Shown here one piece after another: positions 54,001 to 64,000 of a stretch of 64,000 bases of DNA (its first letter is position 1; the number at the start of each line of letters is the position of its first letter). The translations under genes were made by a program, and so were the position numbers. The stretch lies in assembly GCA_000320545.1 (NCBI GenBank), contig ADNK01002265.1, forward strand, positions 1-64,000, in the 5' to 3' direction. A model generated the notes under the pieces. The model saw only the letters and a program-made list of their open reading frames with translations. It did not search any database and was not told the origin of the DNA. This DNA comes from Bigelowiella natans CCMP2755. Its lineage: Eukaryota; Cercozoa; Chlorarachniophyceae.

Positions 54001-55006
54001 CCTGTGAAGGTACCATCCCACCTCTCTTCTCGCGGATAGTGCCCCCACCTAATATGGCCGAGCGAGCCTGGAAGGAAAAAGTCGGCACTGCATTAGCTTT
54101 GCAACGAAGCAATATAATTAACGCTATCTGGCCTGACGATGCAACGCAATCTATGAAATCCATGCTTAGTTGTTTTTTTTGAATATTTGTAAGGGAACAA
54201 CGCCCTATATCGCTCTAGCACCTCCGCAGCTTCTGTAAGCTTGTTCTTTGGCTGGGGGAGCATGGAGAAAATCCCTTCGATAATCCAGCCATAAGTAACA
54301 CAGAAGAATGCGACAGAAACGTTAGGGAATTTAGTAGTCGATTAAGGAATTGTTAGAACACAAAGGCACTAATGAATCACAAATCAAAAACATAATCATG
54401 AGTTACAAACCTTCGTCTTCTTCCTCGGGTTGCGGTTCTTCTGTTTTTTCGGTCTCTTTATCCTTTTCTGTATATAGGCAGGAGGACATTACCCGACGGA
54501 CAACAAACACCACAGATAATAATGATGCTGGTGGACGAAAGGTCACTTTATCCGTTTTAATTGTAGCATATGGTACGATATGCATACCCTCCTTTTTCTC
54601 GACTGCCACCCACTCAGACTGCTTTTTCTTTTTCTTCTTCTTTTTTTTCTTCTTCTTCTTTGAGCTTTTTGGTTTGGGAAGTTCCTTGAAAGACTTCGGT
54701 CTTTTGGGTTCAAGATCTGACAGTTATCATTGAAATAGTATTGATGAATCACTTAATAAGATACAGTAAAATACTAATTGCTACCTTCGTCGTCCTCCTC
54801 TTCTCCAAACGGGTCATCAAGAGGATCCTTCATGCTCACACCTGTCCGCATCGAGGGATGATCAATGCCACCGGGAGAGATAAAACCATGAATAAATCAT
54901 GCTTACCGGCTGCAATAGCTGCACCTGGAAGCACAATTCCTTTCCCAGTTTGCTGGTCCTCTTTGTCCTCATCGTCCGAGGAGCCATACCCCGCGAGAGC
55001 TTCCAT
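51094..55006 (-). CDS. PRCC-like nuclear protein (splicing-associated)
   Basis: PRCC is a spliceosome-associated nuclear protein family. The N-terminus MEALAGYGSSDDEDKED (ATG at 55006) matches the PRCC pattern of a short aromatic start then an acidic stretch. Next come acidic and Lys-run segments (54711-54590 region; EWVAVEKKE), GIFSMLPQPKNKLTEAAE (about 54262-54205, like the PRCC LLPxPK motif) and a low-complexity centre rich in Ser, Gly, Gln, Asn, Tyr and Pro (about 54070-52800). The conserved C-terminal domain follows: KFVDVSADKLRVK, AEKAFEEFQNKGIA, KLHKRKHQINSLAHQAA, LAMRRAKHMRTKKE and the terminal AMKYGW before TGA at 51094-51096. KHQIN-L and the KYGW end are PRCC signatures. Phases agree across the C-terminal exons. 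The low-complexity centre has poor splice constraint. The gene is divergent from the PH/PDZ gene. Confidence 0.88.
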
Positions 55007-55606
55007 TACAATGCGTCGCTCGATTCGAAAATGTGTTGCCACGTTGTTGCGGTAAATTATAGTAAGTAATGGGATTATAATATTACTAATCGATTATAAA
55101 ATTACAACATATACAACAGTACCCTTTGATAACAACAACAAAAACAGAAATCTAGAAAAAAAAATCAGTGTAGCTTGTAGGATATATTCTGTATAAAAAA
55201 ACTATCCAAATGAATAAACTATTGCAAAAGCAGAAAATATGAAATGTTTCTAAAACCTTTGTCGTAGAACTAAATTTGCCTATTGTTATCGGTGTACATT
55301 CATGTAGATTTTTTTTGAAACAATCTTGAATAATATACCCCTGAACTTAGTGCTTCGGAAATTGCTTCCGGCTGCGTTCTGAGCTTGTTCAACACGCAGC
55401 TTGGTAGACCCAATCGTACGTGCTCGTTCCTATTACAAAGCGTTTGCTGGGATCGCTGTAGTCCAATTAGAAGTAAAAGAATAAAAGAGTGATCGATTTG
55501 GAGTTGTGCACGCTCTTGTCGTACGGATACGGATAGAAAGCAAATAAGATAATTGTCGAATCATAACTGTAACAGGAATCTGCTGGATCTAAACTAATAA
55601 CTTCTG
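55007..55606. promoter_or_regulatory. Divergent promoter region
   Basis: About 600 bp between the start codons of the PRCC-like gene (-) and the PH/PDZ gene (+). It is AT-rich with A-runs near 55155 and 55195. No exon or clear motif was recognised. Confidence 0.5.
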
Positions 55607-57401
55607 ATGACGAGTGTGAACTCAGAAAGTAGTAACAAAATGTCTTCGAGGGGAGCAGTAGTAATGGAAGGTATGCTTCAAAAGCGAGGAGCGTACAACA
55701 AGGACTACAAATCTCGGCACTTTCGTCTTTATGGGCGGTCATTGGCCTACTTCAAGACAGAAAAAACTACGAAGGCTCTAGGGGACATCCCCTTGGAAGG
55801 GACTTATCTTCTAAACGATTCGAAATCTGCAGGGTAACACTACATCGCCCACTATCTATGGAGAGAAGACGGTTTCATTTAATAGTTATTATACTTAGTT
55901 TCAAGATACTGACAACAGCAAGGACATACTACATAAAAGCTCTCGATCAGAATCTTGCACAGGTACTTAAATCTTCTAGAATACAGTCGCATATAAGATG
56001 AAATTATTAGAAATGGATCGTGGCTCTCGCAAACTCTACTGGTGTCTCAGTGGACGATGAAATAAATGCAGTTAAGCATGCACTTGCCATATTCATATTC
56101 ATTTTACAATCTGAAATCAAATTACGTTAAGTTTCGGACTGGCGAGGCTAAATCTTTGGAAGATGCACATCTAAAATGTGACGCACAGAGAGCCAAATTT
56201 TTGCTCAAGTATGGGCAAACAGACACGAAAGCCGGGGTACAGCAATATGAGTTGTGACGTTGTGACAACTTATGCTAATTTTATTACATCGAAATAAAGG
56301 AATCCCCAGCAACAAAAATACTTCTATCTGGTTTTCTACTAAAGCGAGGAGCTTTCAACAAATCGTATAACAAGCGATTCTTTCAGCTCACGGAAAAAAG
56401 TTTTACATACTTTAAGACCGAAAAGGCCAAGAAATCTAAAGGAAAAATAGATATCGAGGGCGCAACTCTTGTCACAGAAAAAATTGTGAATGAAGGAAAT
56501 TTAGGGTATGCAACCATGTAAATTTCAGTATAAGTGAAAGTATGGCAACTACTACGATCTCATTTAATTTTTTTTGTGATAAACAAAAGGTTCAAAATTA
56601 TTTCACCTTCTGAGGCTCGGACCTATTATTTAAAGGCAGAAAGTGAAAAGGATTATCGGGTAGGAATGCTAGTGCTAGTGTTAAATACGAACATTTGATT
56701 TTTAACTAAAATTGTCCTACTATTATGGAGGTATGGATTAAGGCAATGATATTGTGCCCCGATTTAACTCTGGATAGAAGTTCCGCGCTTATTCGTTACA
56801 CCGAGGTAAGTACTTGTATTTGTAGTTCATTCATAGTTGGATCAAACTAAGTCTTATCAGGATGGAGGAAGAAGTGAAGCTCAAGTCAGAGACCCTGCTG
56901 TTGCTGGGGGTTTGATTTCGCATTCAGTTGGAAGTGCAACTCCGCAAATTAATTCTTTTCCAGAAAATGTTGTAGACAATCCTGTATCGCCTAGAAACCT
57001 AACTGCAACGGGAAATGATAAAGAAGAGGTCGAATCTTCGGAAGGAAACAAGAACACAAAGGAAGTTAATGGTACAGGAGAAGATGCTGACGATGGTAAC
57101 GACGCGGAAGATGAAGGCTACGTTGTTGAAGTTAAGGGACATCCCTTCGGAATTCGGGTTCAGGATATGGATATAATCCGGGTTATAACATTTTCGAGTT
57201 TGTATAACTTGAATTCAGAAAATAATAAACATTACTTGGCAGGTACAAGGTCTTGCTAAAAAGGCTGGAATAAAGGTTGGAGATAGAATTGCTGTGATAG
57301 CAGGCCAATTGGTAGAAAACGTAGATCAGCTCACCGAACTTTTCACCCAATCGGAGGTTCCTTTTAAAATGAGACTTTGGCGTCCAAAGGTATATGGAGA
57401 T

Positions 57402-57457
<56 letters not shown>

Positions 57458-58522
57458 GATATTATAGTTTTCACGCACATTTACAATACACATTTAAATT
57501 GATAGGACGGCCTCAAAGAAGAAGACCATTCTCGTAAAGCGTCAATCCTTGAAGATATTAGTGACAAACAAACCGGTTCTAAAAAACATGCCGAAGATTC
57601 ATCGGCTGCGGTTGAAGGAAAAGCATCAATACCATCCATGATAGAAAATGAGAAATCTGAGGAATTGGGTACTGATCAGCCCATTACTGAGAAATCCAGA
57701 AAGAATTCTACAGAAATTAAGTCTGATAAAAACAAAAATGATTACGCGGATGAAAATGGAGTTGAAAGCAAGGATAGCAGCAACCTTCCACTCGAGGCAG
57801 AAAGGAAAATGCCGGAAGAAGTGGATCAAGCAGGTAAAGAAGGGGGGGAAATGCCGGAAGAAGTAGATCAAGCAGGTAAAGAAGGGGGAATGAGTCCAAA
57901 TGACAAGGAAAAAGTTAAAGAAGTGAACGAAGATGTACCAAAAAAAGTGAATCAAGCAGATAAAGAAAAAGAAAAGGGTGCAGAGGATAATAATAAGGAG
58001 GAAATTAAAGACATTAATAAGGATAAGCCGGAAGAAATAGATCAAGCAGATAAAGAAGGGAAAAATAAAAATGATCAGAAGGAGGAACAAAAAGGAAGCC
58101 CAAATCGTAAGACTGAGGGTATCTCGGACTTGGATGAGCAGCAAACATCTAAAGAGAAGGATCAAGAGGCTTCAAATAAATTGGATGGAGTGGTTGATAA
58201 GAACAGGGAGATACAACCAGGAGGCAAGAAGGAAAGCGTCGATTCACAAGCTTCCAAAAATGTCACACAGCAAGAGATGGATATTGAATTGAAGGGGAAA
58301 GCCAATACGGAACTGAAACAAACCGCTGAGAGCGATAACACTGAACAAGGCAAGATGAGCAATATGAAAGAAACAGAAAAAGGTGTGAAAGACGATGATG
58401 GTGGCAAAAAAACTTCTCAACATGTTATCAAAGAAGATAATAAGCCCAAGCTAAAAAAACTTAATGAGGAGGAGCAAGCTCAAGTTGCTGCAACACCCAA
58501 TTCGTGTTGCATTGTTTCCTGA
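55607..58522 (+). CDS. Double PH-domain and PDZ-domain protein with a CaaX box
   Basis: Likely membrane-recruited adaptor of about 740 residues. ATG at 55607. PH 1: MLQKRGAYNKDYKSRHFRLY, then FKILTTARTYYIKA and KWIVALANS (55607-56069). A linker exon from 56131 is followed by PH 2: LSGFLLKRGAFNKSYNKRFF, then FKIISPSEARTYYLKA and VWIKAMILCPD (about 56301-56804). Both end with the diagnostic Trp in the last helix. PDZ: VVEVKGHPFGIRVQ, then GLAKKAGIKVGDRIAVI and FKMRLWRP, split by an intron near 57183-57241. The final exons (57507-58522) are a long, highly charged Lys/Glu/Asp tail with a near-duplicate MPEEVDQAGKEGG. The protein ends NSCCIVS then TGA: CIVS is a CaaX box of the farnesylation type and the preceding Cys could be palmitoylated. 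PH domains usually bind phosphoinositides; lipid preference cannot be read here. Confidence 0.93.
57414..57449. repeat. (TA)n microsatellite in an intron
   Basis: About 18 TA units near the start of the intron between the PDZ exon and the charged-tail exon. Confidence 0.9.
57805..57890 (+). repeat. In-frame duplication in the charged tail
   Basis: MPEEVDQAGKEGG occurs twice in tandem, and decayed versions (KKVNQADKEKEKG, PEEIDQADKEGK) follow. The tail therefore grew by internal duplication. Confidence 0.85.
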
Positions 58523-60100
58523 AGAACACGAGCAAAGCACAATCGTTATCGCGTGTGCAATGCAAAATGCTTTCATCCATCAGGATTTACTTTCACACAA
58601 ATCAATAATTTATTAATATCTTGCTCAGTCCATGCAGCATGATCAATGATGTCTCAGAACAGTTAAAAGTCAATACATACACAAATTATAACTTTCAACA
58701 TGGAGCATTGAAGTTTGAACTTGGTCACTTCAATCACTGTAGTCTGATGAAACGCACTTCGCATTGCCACCTGCTTTTGTCTGCATGAGCATCTTGATGA
58801 AAATCGACAAATGCGATTCTAATTTTTTGCTACCTGTTCTAGTGTTTGCGTGTTTCCTCATAAACACCTAGTCAGATCTAGAGATGTCACGGCACCAGTT
58901 TTGCGTTCATGTGGTCGCGGATCGTTTTGGCTGCAGCATGCAAAATCGTTGAAAAAGACTTCTGCTTTTGTGCACCCAGGTCAGCACTGCTCCAGATCGG
59001 TCGTTGCTAGTGTTGGAACGCATGTACGAAATAAAAGGGAGAAAATCGGTTTTCCTTTCCTCAGGTTTTTCCAGATTAACTTCCAAGGGCAAAGAGATTT
59101 GGATGGTTGTGACATGACGCTGCACATCAGTGCTAGAGTGGAGACTGCTCAGTTTGCAGTTCACAACAGATCCAGCTGGTCTACACGATGAACGTTCTAC
59201 TCATGTGCCTGCGTGTCCAGATGTCATTGCCTACTGCGAAGTTGCGGGAACAATTTTTGCGCAGACATTGAGAGTTGCACATTGAACGCATGCGAGTGAT
59301 GAACATGAACAATGTGAAGTGCATTGAATGTATGCATTGCATCGACCTGTGCAAATTTGCCCAGCTAGCAAGTTGTCATTGCTCACGTTCAGGTTTCAAG
59401 AGTCCACACTGTGAACACCAAGCCATGCATGATCCTTTCGACTGTGCCAATGGAAAGTTTCACTTGTTCATTGTTCATGCTGTGGAACATTAAAGCGTTG
59501 AACGAATCATCGATGCAATCAAGCTGGCCAGCTAGCAAGAATCGTCTAGCCGTGTGTTCACTGTTCTACTGAACAAGTGAACGAGCTGATTCCAATTTCC
59601 AATGCTGAAATGGCACTTGGAATGACGACAGGATGACAGCTAGACAGGACTGGAGGAGAACTTCGGACAATGGACCCTACACTTCGCATTGATCCAAGAT
59701 GAGGATGAAGATGAACAAAGCATTGATCAAATCTATATGCGCTAGAACCACAGGGATACAAGCATTTGTGCTTGCACGCAGCAGCGTTTCCACCTCCTTG
59801 CACATCCTTTGACTCCCCAATTGACAGGAGCATTGAACATCGAACAGGAACCAAGCGTCACTTGCTGTGTCATTTCATCCTTACGACAGCGCAAACGGGT
59901 TGTCGTCGCAACAAATGACGGACGAAAAGGTGAGATGAAGCCAACTTTTGTCAGGAGATGCAGCATGTTGATGCCGATTTTATATTATTTATTTTAAATA
60001 ATTAGTCGCAAATCGAATAGCAACTTCTTTTACTTTGCTGGAGCACTGGTTAATAATGGCCCACCTCCCCGATAGACAGGCATCGTAGCGCAGCAAGCAG
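58523..60100. other. Intergenic spacer with a CTAG/TGCA-type island
   Basis: Downstream of the PH/PDZ gene. From about 58610 to 59930 the sequence has the same flavour as the convergent spacers (CATGCA, TGCATG, GCTAGC, TCTAGC and GATC words, few microsatellites) but fewer CTAG runs than the 50-kb island. The ORFs here on both strands show no splice support or recognisable motif. Confidence 0.65.
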
Positions 60101-61146
60101 AACAGGTGGCTGTCTCGATGAAGAGAAAGGTAATCATGTCCCCTTATTTTTCTTCGCAATGGGTATGCAGTATTCGTAAACTTTGCGCCGTATTGTACGC
60201 AGAAGCAAGCACCCGAGAGCTGCAGATCTCTCACCGTGATATCCATTTTGCTGGAGAGCTTTCCCGGGTTGCGTAACAAAACGAAACTCTCACGAATTCC
60301 TCACGATTGTAAAAACTAACGCTCACTCAAATCACGTACACAAATCTCAGTCTTCTCAGGCCACCGGCCCTTATATCACTTGAGTGCACGTGCCAGTATT
60401 TCCACCAGCCCCGCCGTCGTTTGCGTTCTTCGTCTAGGGTACTATTTCTCAATTTAATTGTTACATCTTCCTGATTAGCGAGGCATCTCGTTGGCTCCGT
60501 GTAAGATATTACACTTTGTACTAATAATGGCAATCCCCGCAAGAGCTTCTTCTTCCCGTGACCTTGCCCTCGCATTGTGGTCATGTGCCAAAGCAATTGC
60601 AGATGCCTTACTCCTAACCCTTAACTAATACTAAATAACAGGTGTCCATTAAGCCCTTGTCACGTATCGAAGTGGCCGCTAAAGAAGCAACGCGTCAAAT
60701 CTTATCCGCTAGCAAAGTCACTCGCTTTCCAGGAGAACAATGGAAGGCCATACACTATCTCATTTTCAAGCTGGCTAGTGCACATTTGACTGCGTGTTTA
60801 CACGGATCTCCTGGTCACGACAAAGCTGTTCAAAGTGCGTAAAAGAGAAAAATGCAAATGATTTTAGAGATAGGAAAACATAGAGGGGGGGGTTGTTATG
60901 AAAGAATTGGATTCTTATTTTCTGAAAGAGACGCGAGCAAAGGAAACAATAATACTGAAGAGAGCTGCTCTCTTTATGAACCAAAAACTAAAGATCCCAA
61001 CTGTGAGGCTAACAACTGTCTTTCATACTGCTTTTGGCAACTGTCTTTCATACTGCTTTTGGAAAATATGTCATTGGTGAATTTTTTTAATAATATTTTG
61101 CTCTTTATCGCAATTACACGCTGAAACGGATTAAGAATAAAAAATA

Positions 61147-61188
<42 letters not shown>

Positions 61189-61978
61189 TGTTCTATTCAA
61201 ATATGCACGAACATATCTAGGCCCTCCTCCTACCCGTATTGCACTGCGCTCAGCAGGAAGGTTCTATAGCCCTTGTTGCAACCATGAATCATTCAAAAGA
61301 TAAGGATAGGAGAAGAATAGATAGAATAGCACTTTCAATGGGGGGAGGATGACCGGCAAGGGGGGGGACAAGGGAGTGGCAATACACAACCATTGTACAA
61401 CAGATCTTTCGATACGAAGTGATATCTTAGAGCCCTTGGTACTACTTGATAGGGTGCTTCAAATTATCGATGAAAGCAAAGACGAAGAAGAAGATAATCG
61501 TTCTTCCAAAGAGGGCCTCGTAGCCGCCACAAAGCAGTTTCGAGCCTGGTTAAGTACACTGAGCGCTAGAGGCCTGGACTACAAGCGGCTGCTTTCGCCC
61601 CATAGAGTGCTGAGAGTAGGTGCGTGTACACATATGCTTGTCTATCTTTCAATAAGCATAGAGGCATGATTCGAGCAATTATTAAAGGCACTCGTTTATC
61701 GGTAAGAGAATAACCCTGAGACTTCAAATTAGGCGAGCTTCTGGCAGAACTTGGAGAATTCGGTCAATCCGTGAGATTGATGGACCAGAGCTTTCCTCCT
61801 CCTCCTCCTACTACTACTACGACTAAGAAATCAACAGCGACAAAGCAACCATCAACAGCCGCATCACGTATTACCACAGCTGTGACTTCTATTCTCAACC
61901 GCATCGTAGGTAGGAATGGCTGAGCAGAAAGGAGGAAGAGGAGGAGGAGAAGGAGGATTCTTGAGAGTGATAGGAAGG

Positions 61979-62016
<38 letters not shown>

Positions 62017-62160
62017 AATAATTCAGTATTCATGTATTGGTGTGCGTTGTGTGTTGTTTCTGCAGCACTCGCTTTAGAGCGTACTAACCCTCTCATACCA
62101 TCTCAGAATAGTTATAGTAGTAGAAGTAGTAGTAGTAGTGTAGTAGTAGTAGTAGCACAA

Positions 62161-62200
<40 letters not shown>

Positions 62201-62482
62201 CGCCTCAGGTGCGCCGAGCAGCTCAAGCACCGATATCGAAGGCAACCAAGGAGGAGAAAAGAAGAATCCGGAAGAAGGCGCAGTACCTCCAGGGATTGTA
62301 GTCGATTTGTTGGAAGCCAAAGGGAGAATTCTCATCAAAGAACTCTACAGCTCGACGTATGTGATGACGCTGTAACACGACAACAGCAAAGATCCATCAG
62401 AAATGAAATGGTGATAGGTCTGTTGGGGTTGTGGAGGAGCGTTTGATGATACACACACATCTCATGATAAATCAACCTAGCA

Positions 62483-62520
<38 letters not shown>

Positions 62521-63245
62521 GCACACGCGCACATGCCGAAGCCCGCAGGGTTGAATTTGTCAAAGAGGCCATCATCCATGGCTGAAGTTGCATGGTACTC
62601 TAGGTATGTTACAGATAGAGCTGCAGATCGCCGATCATTAAGGTGTCAGTATATCTCTTTTTCCTTCCTTCAATATGAATATGTTATTATTCTAAAAAAC
62701 ATGATGGTTCTCGACGTTAAATCTACTGTCCTAAAACAATATTTGCACTAGTAATGCCGTTCAATCCGCGAGAGAGGCAAAGCTGTCGCAAAAGAGGCGT
62801 CTCAGTGCCTTTGAAGCGAAGGGTGAGATATATGTTGAAGATGGATATTTTTGATGATAAGCAATGGCTGATTGTTAGATACGACTACTCCTTATCCTTG
62901 TTCTTCAGCGGTTATACGCACAAACACGTAAACACACGTGCACGTAAATCCAAAGCAAATAATGAAGCAGCATTATTCGCGCAATAGGCCTTCCTGTACC
63001 CCTGGAAGATTGCTTGAGGTTCCTTGCTTGCAGGGAGACTCTCGGTAGGGCTCTGGCACTTGCAGGGCAGTATGGATTTATGATATCTGGCTTCATCTCT
63101 CGGAGGGTACTACATGCATCACGATTGATGGCAATACTCTCTGTGTGCAATGAACGTGTGTTTCTTGTGCGGATGCTGTCTTGTGGGTAGGCCTTGTGGC
63201 CTGCACTTCTCCTACCATCGAATGGGCAGCAGAAACAATGTGCGA

Positions 63246-63280
<35 letters not shown>

Positions 63281-64000
63281 GTGTGTATCTGTGTGCGTCT
63301 GTGGGCCGATCCCCATATTATTAGCGTTGACATTAGTGTGTTGGTACTACGGTGCTTGTACTTCAATGCAGTCCGCACTTGAGGCGTTTAACGAGGCTGA
63401 CCGGGAATTGAAATATTGCATAAATACCTGGAGACGTCGGGTTGATGGAGAGGAGCTGCAGGGGCAAGGGGAGATGTCGGTACCCAAACCATCGTCATAT
63501 GCTGCTAAGCCATCATCATCATCATCATCATCTGCTACTTCCCCCCGAGAGCACAAACTACCTAAAGATGACGATGCGAAATTGCCTGGTCAATCGAAGC
63601 AAGGAGAGCAGCAAGGGCAAAGGAGTGCATTGTCCGCTACATCCTCCTCTGACATCAAAGGACTAGCTGTTTCCTTAGCAGGTAGGATGATGCGTTGTCG
63701 GGGGCACACCTCTGCCTCTTGCCTTTTGCCTAAGTACAATAATCTGAGCATGCAGCCTGCTTCTTCTTTCTGCCTTTGTTGTTGATGGTGAAATTGTTTA
63801 ATTCAATCGAATTTAACCGCCTCCCCCAGCCCTAGCGGAATTGCGGTATTGCCAAGGCAGCGTGAGATCACCACTGGTAAGATATGTGATACATCCTTGC
63901 ATTCGTAAGAGGAAGAGGGGGGGGGGGGAGGTCATGTGAATGGACGGTGATAGCATCGTAATCGATGTCTCTAGTTTTTATACCTTCTTCTCCTTTTTTG
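60100..64000 (+). CDS. Unidentified multi-exon gene, running off the right edge
   Basis: Exons chain in phase on the plus strand: about 60171-60268, 60351-60438, 60480-60500 and a short one near 60530-60580 (weak), then 60642-60835 (SIKPLSRIEVAAKEATRQIL, PGEQWKAIHYLIFKL), about 61400-61620 (ILEPLVLLDRVLQIIDES, FRAWLSTLSARGLDY), about 61733-61910 (ELLAELGEFGQSVRLMDQSF), exons around 62064-62360 with an Asp run from (GAT)n then GIVVDLLEAKGRILIKELYS, about 62541-62601, 62754-62829 (AVQSAREAKLSQKRRLSAFE), 62987-63108 (PLEDCLRFLACRETLGRALA), 63370-63682 (ALEAFNEADRELKYCINTW) and 63831-63880 (LAELRYCQGSVRSPL), followed by GTAAGA. The protein is helical with Ser/Gln/Lys-rich linkers. I do not recognise the family. 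The start codon is not resolved, and the 60.0-60.6 kb stretch is also open on the minus strand. Confidence 0.7.
61150..61186. repeat. (TA)n microsatellite in an intron
   Basis: About 17 TA units between the exon ending at about 60835 and the one starting at about 61400. Confidence 0.9.
61983..62012. repeat. (GA)n microsatellite in an intron
   Basis: About 15 GA units between the exon ending at about 61910 and the exon starting near 62064. Confidence 0.85.
62162..62199 (+). repeat. (GAT)n tract, probably coding poly-Asp
   Basis: About 12 GAT/ATG triplets. In the frame that continues into GIVVDLLEAKGRIL it encodes an Asp run; in the other open frame it encodes Met repeats. Confidence 0.75.
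63255..63279. repeat. (GT)n microsatellite in an intron
   Basis: About 12 GT units between the exons ending at 63108 and starting at 63370. Confidence 0.85.

Noticed and set aside
57626-58165. 179-codon minus-strand hydrophobic ORF
   Set aside because: Antisense of the Lys/Glu-rich tail of the PH/PDZ protein; AAG/GAA codons read backwards give Leu/Phe.

Overview
This is nuclear DNA from a eukaryote. Nearly every gene is split by GT-AG introns, from about 35 bp to several hundred bp, and coding runs join in consistent phase across them. TAA, TAG and TGA all act only as stops, so the code is standard. Introns and spacers are packed with di-, tri- and tetranucleotide microsatellites; exons contain almost only triplet repeats, which become Ser, Thr, Asn, Asp, Gln, His, Gly or Pro runs. 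The gene set (MAP kinase, PRCC-type splicing protein, LARP1-type La motif, prominin-like protein, PH/PDZ protein, TPM/MOLO1-RING protein) fits a free-living or parasitic protist or alga. I cannot name the lineage from the sequence.

Layout: the 3' end of a + gene (to 910); a prominin-like gene on - (11314 to 3261); a giant + gene (about 13.2 to 35.08 kb) with ankyrin repeats, a La motif, a PDZ-like fold and long low-complexity tracts; a - gene for a secretory TPM/MOLO1-domain, transmembrane, RING protein (43410 to 38269) with more - coding exons down to 36812 that are either its C-terminus or a second gene; a + four-helix membrane protein (44000-45317); a - TPR protein (47181 to 45962); a + MAP kinase (47500-49743); a - PRCC-like protein (55006 to 51094); a + protein with two PH domains, a PDZ domain and a CaaX box (55607-58522); and a + gene that runs off the right edge (about 60.1 to 64 kb).

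Strands alternate almost perfectly. Several pairs are divergent across only 300-600 bp and therefore probably share promoters. The convergent tail-to-tail spacers (about 1.3-2.1, 35.5-36.8, 45.4-46.0 and 49.8-51.1 kb), plus the spacer at 58.6-59.9 kb, hold a distinct kind of DNA rich in CTAG, GCTAGC, TGCA and CATG words and in palindromes. It is unlike the microsatellite-rich DNA elsewhere.

The genes are not an operon or an obvious pathway. Three encode surface or endomembrane proteins, two are signalling proteins (kinase, PH/PDZ/CaaX) and two have RNA-related domains (La motif, PRCC). Exon edges were read by eye from splice signals and phase, so individual boundaries may be off by a few bases and the 5' ends of the giant gene and the last gene are unresolved. 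I saw no rRNA, tRNA, CRISPR array or recognisable transposon.
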